A program made the position numbers and the translations under genes. A stretch of DNA of 6,745 bases, taken from Flavisolibacter sp. GTDB taxonomy: Bacteria > Bacteroidota > Bacteroidia > Chitinophagales > Chitinophagaceae. Shown here one piece after another: positions 6,557 to 6,745 of the stretch. Positions within the stretch are counted from its first letter, which is position 1; every line of letters starts with the position of its first letter. The notes beneath the pieces are model-generated. The model was given only the letters and a program-made list of their open reading frames with translations, was not told where the DNA came from and ran no database searches. Location: assembly GCA_025936195.1 (NCBI GenBank), contig JAICTW010000147.1, positions 1 to 6,745 on the forward strand. Direction: 5' to 3'.

Positions 6557-6745
6557 TTAAAATTTATAGCCTCTTAGAAAATCTTCCACATTCATTTTTT
6601 TCTTTCCTTCCAACTGCAATTCCTTTATATGAATGAAGCCGTTGATGCTAGCAAGCTTCAAAAAAGTTTTACCATCAGTTTCAAATTGTCCTGCGACAAT
6701 TGACGGCTGCTTGTATTCTTTTTCACTTCGGTAGATCTTCAGCAA
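6557..6745 (-). CDS. fmt: Methionyl-tRNA formyltransferase, C-terminal fragment (runs off the window)
   Basis: Only the last 62 codons and the TAA stop are in the window; the gene continues past the right edge, and the first visible codon (TTG at 6743-6745) is most likely an internal Leu rather than a start. The visible piece, LLKIYRSEKEYKQP, then GQFETDGKTFLKLASINGF, then IHIKELQLEGKKKM and DFLRGYKF at the end, matches the C-terminal domain of Fmt, a small OB-fold beta-barrel that helps bind initiator tRNA. In particular the LQ-x-x-GKK-x-M-x-x-x-x-FLxG pattern is typical of Fmt tails. Fmt transfers a formyl group from 10-formyl-THF to Met-tRNA(fMet) in the cytoplasm; the full protein is normally about 305-315 residues, so the catalytic part lies outside. 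It converges on lepA. The call rests on the tail alone. Confidence 0.75.
   Translation of the reverse strand: MLKIYRSEKEYKQPSIVAGQFETDGKTFLKLASINGFIHIKELQLEGKKKMNVEDFLRGYKF

Overview
The window looks like a chromosomal housekeeping stretch from a member of the Bacteroidota, most likely near the Chitinophagaceae/Chitinophagales. Three things point there: the translated ThrS, IF3, LepA and Fmt sequences (for example an IF3 starting MALPNRGGF and an Fmt tail LQLEGKKKM..DFLRGYKF), AT-rich intergenic DNA without clear Shine-Dalgarno sites, and start-proximal sequences resembling the Bacteroidota TAnnTTTG -7 promoter element. The taxonomic placement is inferred from recalled sequence resemblance, not from a search.

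Layout. Positions 83-1159 (minus) encode an exported protein of unknown function, with a signal peptide, an N-terminal beta-rich domain, a Thr/Lys/Pro-rich linker and a C-terminal beta-rich domain. It diverges across a 77-bp gap from thrS (1237-3180, plus), threonyl-tRNA synthetase. A roughly 400-bp non-coding spacer follows, holding a two-copy palindromic repeat and an A/C-rich leader. Then come infC (3581-4189, with an alternative in-frame start at 3539), an intrinsic terminator (4234-4259), a small MmcQ/YjbR-family gene (4271-4615), lepA (4694-6484), a weak candidate terminator, and on the minus strand the last 62 codons of fmt (6557 to the right edge).

How the genes fit together. Four of the six genes act in translation: ThrS charges tRNA-Thr, IF3 controls initiation, LepA/EF4 is a ribosomal GTPase, and Fmt formylates initiator Met-tRNA. 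thrS followed by infC matches a widely conserved order, but rpmI and rplT, which usually follow infC, are absent here and a terminator stands in their place. The exported protein and the MmcQ/YjbR protein have no evident functional link to translation.

I see no mobile element, CRISPR array, defence system, tRNA or rRNA, and nothing that clearly amounts to a new system. The points most worth a second look are the infC upstream region, the missing rpmI-rplT, a possible promoter nested in the infC terminator, and the uncharacterised exported protein.
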